The position numbers and the translations under genes are program-made. Below are positions 31,614 to 34,310 of a stretch of DNA of 34,310 bases, one piece after another; position 1 is the first letter of the stretch; every line of letters starts with the position of its first letter. The notes beneath the pieces are model-generated. The model was given only the letters and a program-made list of their open reading frames with translations, searched no databases and had not been told where the DNA came from. The stretch spans positions 1 to 34,310 of the forward strand of contig JAJDDI010000039.1 in assembly GCA_029260375.1 (NCBI GenBank), read 5' to 3'. Origin of the DNA: Phycisphaerales bacterium (lineage in GTDB: Bacteria; Planctomycetota; Phycisphaerae; Phycisphaerales; UBA1924).

Positions 31614-34310
31614 ATGGTTCGTACCTGTCCCCCTGCGGATGATCCAGCCTTGCCCAGATTCCCGCTCTACCCCATCACGACTCTGTCCCGCGCTGCTCTC
31701 GTCGGTGTGCTCTGGGCGCTGCTGAGCGCCTGGTCTGCGGATGCGCTCGCGCAGGACACCGAGGCGATGCTGCGCCCGGTCAACGCCGACGAGCCGCTCC
31801 CGGCGGACCCGGGCATGGTCGAGGGGCGCCTGGACAACGGGCTCCGCTACCTCGTGCTCGAGCACGCGAGCCCGGGGGACGGGGTCCACCTGAACCTGCG
31901 GGTCGATGTCGGCTCGCTCGACGAGCTCGACAGCGAGCGGGGCATGGCGCGCTTCGCGCAGGAGTACTCCATGGGCTGGGCGCAGGGCGCCCCGCTCGAG
32001 CGGCTCCGCGCGCGGGGCCTGCACGCGGGTGAGGATCTGTGGGGGCGGGTGCGGCACGACCAGACGCTCTTCGGGCTCGCGCTGCCCGGGGCGGGGGCGG
32101 GGGTGCTGGCCGACGGGCTCGGGGTGTTGCGATCGATCGCCCAAGGGGGGCTGGTCGATGGGCAGAGCGTCGAGGGGGTTCGCCGGACGATCCTGACGTC
32201 GCTGCGGGCCTCGGACGACGGCGCCGCCCGGGCGCGAGCGCAGTGGCTCGCGGATCTCGGGGGCGACTCGCTGCTGGGCACGCGCCCGCCCGAGGGGACG
32301 CAGGACTCGATCGGGAGCGTCTCGCCCGAGGGGCTGGCCGTGTTTCTCAAGCGGTGGTACGGCGCGCAGAACATGACCCTGATCGTCGTGGGCGCGCTGG
32401 ACGGCGACGAGACGGCGCAGCTCATCTCGGAGATGTTCGCAACGCTCGAACCGAGCCCGACGCCCGAGCGGCAGCGCCGGGGCATCAGCGCCCCGGGCGG
32501 GCGGCGGTCCGCGCTCGGGTCGGACCCGGAGCTCGAGCAGACACGCGTGGCGCTGATCCGGATTGCGCCCGTGCGCGACCCCGTCCGCACGGTGGGCGGG
32601 CTGCGCCGGTTCGTGCTCGAGCGCGCGGCAATGGAGGCGATGGAGATCCGCCTCCGCTCGGCGATGTCCGCGGGGCGTATCACCTCGGACCGCCCGCGGG
32701 TGTACTCGACGGACCTGTTCCGCCTGATGCACTACACCCACATCGGGCTGAGCGTCGAGGGCGGTGACTGGGCCGTGGCGCTCGAGGAGATGTGCAGGGA
32801 GGTGGCGCGGGTCCGCGAGCACGGGTTCACCAGCGGGGAGGTCGAGGAGGCGCGACACCGCCTGCTCGCGCAGCTTGAGAGCCTTGTGCAGGGACGCGAC
32901 TCGCTGCCCAGCGCCGAGCTGATCCGCTGGGTGAGCTACAGCGACGCGCAGGGGCACGCGTGGGTCGACCCGGCGCGAGAGCTCGCGCTCTCCAGGCGGT
33001 TCCTGGTCGAGGCGGACAGCGCGCTGCTGGGCAGGGTCTTCCGGACGCTGGCGCCCGCGGGCAAGGAGGTCCTGCTCGTGTCGGCGCCCGCGGGCGAGGG
33101 CGCTCCCGGGCGTGACACGATCATGAGCATCGGCTCGGCGGCCCTGGACTCGCCCACCTCGCCCACGCCGGAGGCCGCAGGGCTCGGGCGCCTGTTCGAT
33201 CGGGTGCCCGAGGCGGGCGAGATCGTCGAGATCAGCGCGCACCCGTCCAGCGGGGTCTGGTCCGCGATGCTGAGCAACGGCGTCCGCGTCCATCACACCC
33301 GCGTCGGGTACGGGGGCGAGCGAGTGGTTCTGTCACTGACGCTCGATCTCGCACGCTCTGGGGACGCGCAGCGGCTCGCGCTGAGCGCGTGCGCGGCCAA
33401 CGCGTGGGCGGAGCCGGCGCTGGGCGGGCTGGATTCGGCGAGCGTCCGCCGGGTGATGGCCGAGGCCCGCACGCAGCTGCGCTCATGGGTCGAGCAGGAC
33501 ATGCTCCGCCTGGAGATCGAGACCACCCCCGAGCACCTGACCACGGCGATGGAGCTGGCCAGCCGCATGCTGACGGACCCGGTCATCGAGGCGCCCGCGT
33601 TCGACCGCTGGACGCGCGCCCAGAGGGCCTCCGCCCGGGAGGGCGCCCGCGACCCCAGGGCCCTGATCGACGCGGCGCTGGACGCGCCCTCGCCCCCCGC
33701 TGGCGAGAGTGATGGGGCGAGTTCCGATCAGACCGCGCCGGTCACGATCGACGACGCCCGGGCGTGGCTGCGCGAGCGGATCCGCTCGGCGCCGATCGAG
33801 GCGGCCATCGCGGGAGACGTCTCCCGCACCGAGGCCTTCGAGCTGTGCGAGCGGTACCTCGGTTCCCTGACACCTAGAGCGGCGCACACGCCTCAACCGG
33901 TAAAGCGCGATGAGCCGGGCGAGGTCTCGCTCGAGCTCACGGCGGACACGGTCACGCCCGTCGCGGCGGTCCTGGTGGGGTTTCGCTCGTGCGACGCGAG
34001 CCAGGTGCGCCGGGCGCACCTGCTCTCGATCGCCTCGCGCGTGCTCGAGCGCCGCCTGTCACGCGTCCTCCGCGACGATCGCGGGATCGGTGTTCGGATC
34101 CGCGCGGAGATGAGCCCCGGGCGCGCGGGCTCGGGCCAGGGGGTGTTCGGGGTGCGGGTGACCACGTCGCCAGAGCACGCCGACGAGGTGGCCCGGATCA
34201 TCGAGGACGAGATCACCCGCCTGGGCGAGCGGGGCCCGAGCCAGGACGAGTTCCGCTCGGTGACACGGCGCATCGAGCGGGCGTACCTCGAGGCGATCAC
34301 CACGCCCGCC
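31614..34310 (+). CDS. M16-like peptidase homologue with destroyed zinc motif (3' truncated by window edge)
   Basis: The open frame reaches the window edge with 899 residues visible, near the usual two-domain M16 length. A signal peptide follows a short leader (about 13-48, RAALVGVLWALLSAWSADALAQD), so it is exported. M16 landmarks are GRLDNGLRYLVLEH (about 71), LRVDVGSLDELDSERGMARF (about 94-114) and a second domain starting AMLSNGVRVHHTRV (about 552). The HxxEH zinc motif, expected after ERG, is here Arg113-Phe-Ala-Gln116-Glu117, and the downstream Glu ligand (EE in active enzymes) is replaced in RRTILTSLRAS. The protein cannot bind zinc in the M16 way and is probably a non-catalytic subunit or scaffold. 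The start may instead be TTG 31650, as no Shine-Dalgarno marks ATG 31614. Confidence 0.85.
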   Translation, partial: MVRTCPPADDPALPRFPLYPITTLSRAALVGVLWALLSAWSADALAQDTEAMLRPVNADEPLPADPGMVEGRLDNGLRYLVLEHASPGDGVHLNLRVDVGSLDELDSERGMARFAQEYSMGWAQGAPLERLRARGLHAGEDLWGRVRHDQTLFGLALPGAGAGVLADGLGVLRSIAQGGLVDGQSVEGVRRTILTSLRASDDGAARARAQWLADLGGDSLLGTRPPEGTQDSIGSVSPEGLAVFLKRWYGAQNMTLIVVGALDGDETAQLISEMFATLEPSPTPERQRRGISAPGGRRSALGSDPELEQTRVALIRIAPVRDPVRTVGGLRRFVLERAAMEAMEIRLRSAMSAGRITSDRPRVYSTDLFRLMHYTHIGLSVEGGDWAVALEEMCREVARVREHGFTSGEVEEARHRLLAQLESLVQGRDSLPSAELIRWVSYSDAQGHAWVDPARELALSRRFLVEADSALLGRVFRTLAPAGKEVLLVSAPAGEGAPGRDTIMSIGSAALDSPTSPTPEAAGLGRLFDRVPEAGEIVEISAHPSSGVWSAMLSNGVRVHHTRVGYGGERVVLSLTLDLARSGDAQRLALSACAANAWAEPALGGLDSASVRRVMAEARTQLRSWVEQDMLRLEIETTPEHLTTAMELASRMLTDPVIEAPAFDRWTRAQRASAREGARDPRALIDAALDAPSPPAGESDGASSDQTAPVTIDDARAWLRERIRSAPIEAAIAGDVSRTEAFELCERYLGSLTPRAAHTPQPVKRDEPGEVSLELTADTVTPVAAVLVGFRSCDASQVRRAHLLSIASRVLERRLSRVLRDDRGIGVRIRAEMSPGRAGSGQGVFGVRVTTSPEHADEVARIIEDEITRLGERGPSQDEFRSVTRRIERAYLEAITTPA

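Overview
The window is about 70% GC and densely coded. It looks like a chromosomal segment of a planctomycete, most likely of the Phycisphaerales. Three things support this: secreted proteins ending in paired dockerin-like repeats that close with Cys-Pro (18166-18340 and 19670-19852), a planctomycete-type ECF sigma factor translationally coupled to a membrane Ser/Thr kinase, and an FG-GAP/ASPIC-type secreted protein. This assignment comes from sequence patterns, not from a database search.

Layout, left to right: the end of a glycyl-tRNA synthetase gene; a tightly coupled MacA-MacB-TolC-type tripartite efflux operon (548-5938) with a 66-residue tail gene; a convergent secreted dockerin-like protein behind a strong shared hairpin; a leftward ECF sigma plus TPR kinase pair (7115-9698); a leftward DUF4112-DUF1579 pair; a leftward exported M20 amidohydrolase. 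Next come a low-GC nuclease-like gene (12269-12757) abutting the 3' end of a tRNA-Ser(UGA), then a coupled rightward operon of cyclodeaminase, SpoIIE-type phosphatase and Cys-cluster protein, then an M3 oligoendopeptidase.

The second half holds two secreted proteins with GC-type dockerin tails, rsgA, a leftward FG-GAP/ASPIC dockerin protein, and a 310-bp divergent gap with three consecutive hairpins. After it come a group II PLP decarboxylase overlapping a lipoprotein gene, a leftward LuxR-type regulator divergent from an unknown gene across an operator-like dyad, rsmD, a UvrD-type helicase fused to a RecB-like nuclease, and an almost complete M16-like protein whose zinc site is destroyed.

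Two kinds of translation start recur: starts with a clear Shine-Dalgarno (for example 9698, 12999, 15489, 18527), and starts with none but with a TAnnnT -10-like hexamer 5-7 nt upstream, which suggests leaderless transcripts. Housekeeping genes (glycyl-tRNA synthetase, rsgA, rsmD, tRNA-Ser) are interspersed with envelope, secretion and signalling genes. I saw no transposase, integrase, CRISPR array, rRNA or known riboswitch. No single described defence or biosynthetic system is evident. The best candidates for something new are the inactive M16-like protein, the hairpin trio, the LuxR-linked divergent region and the tRNA-adjacent islet.
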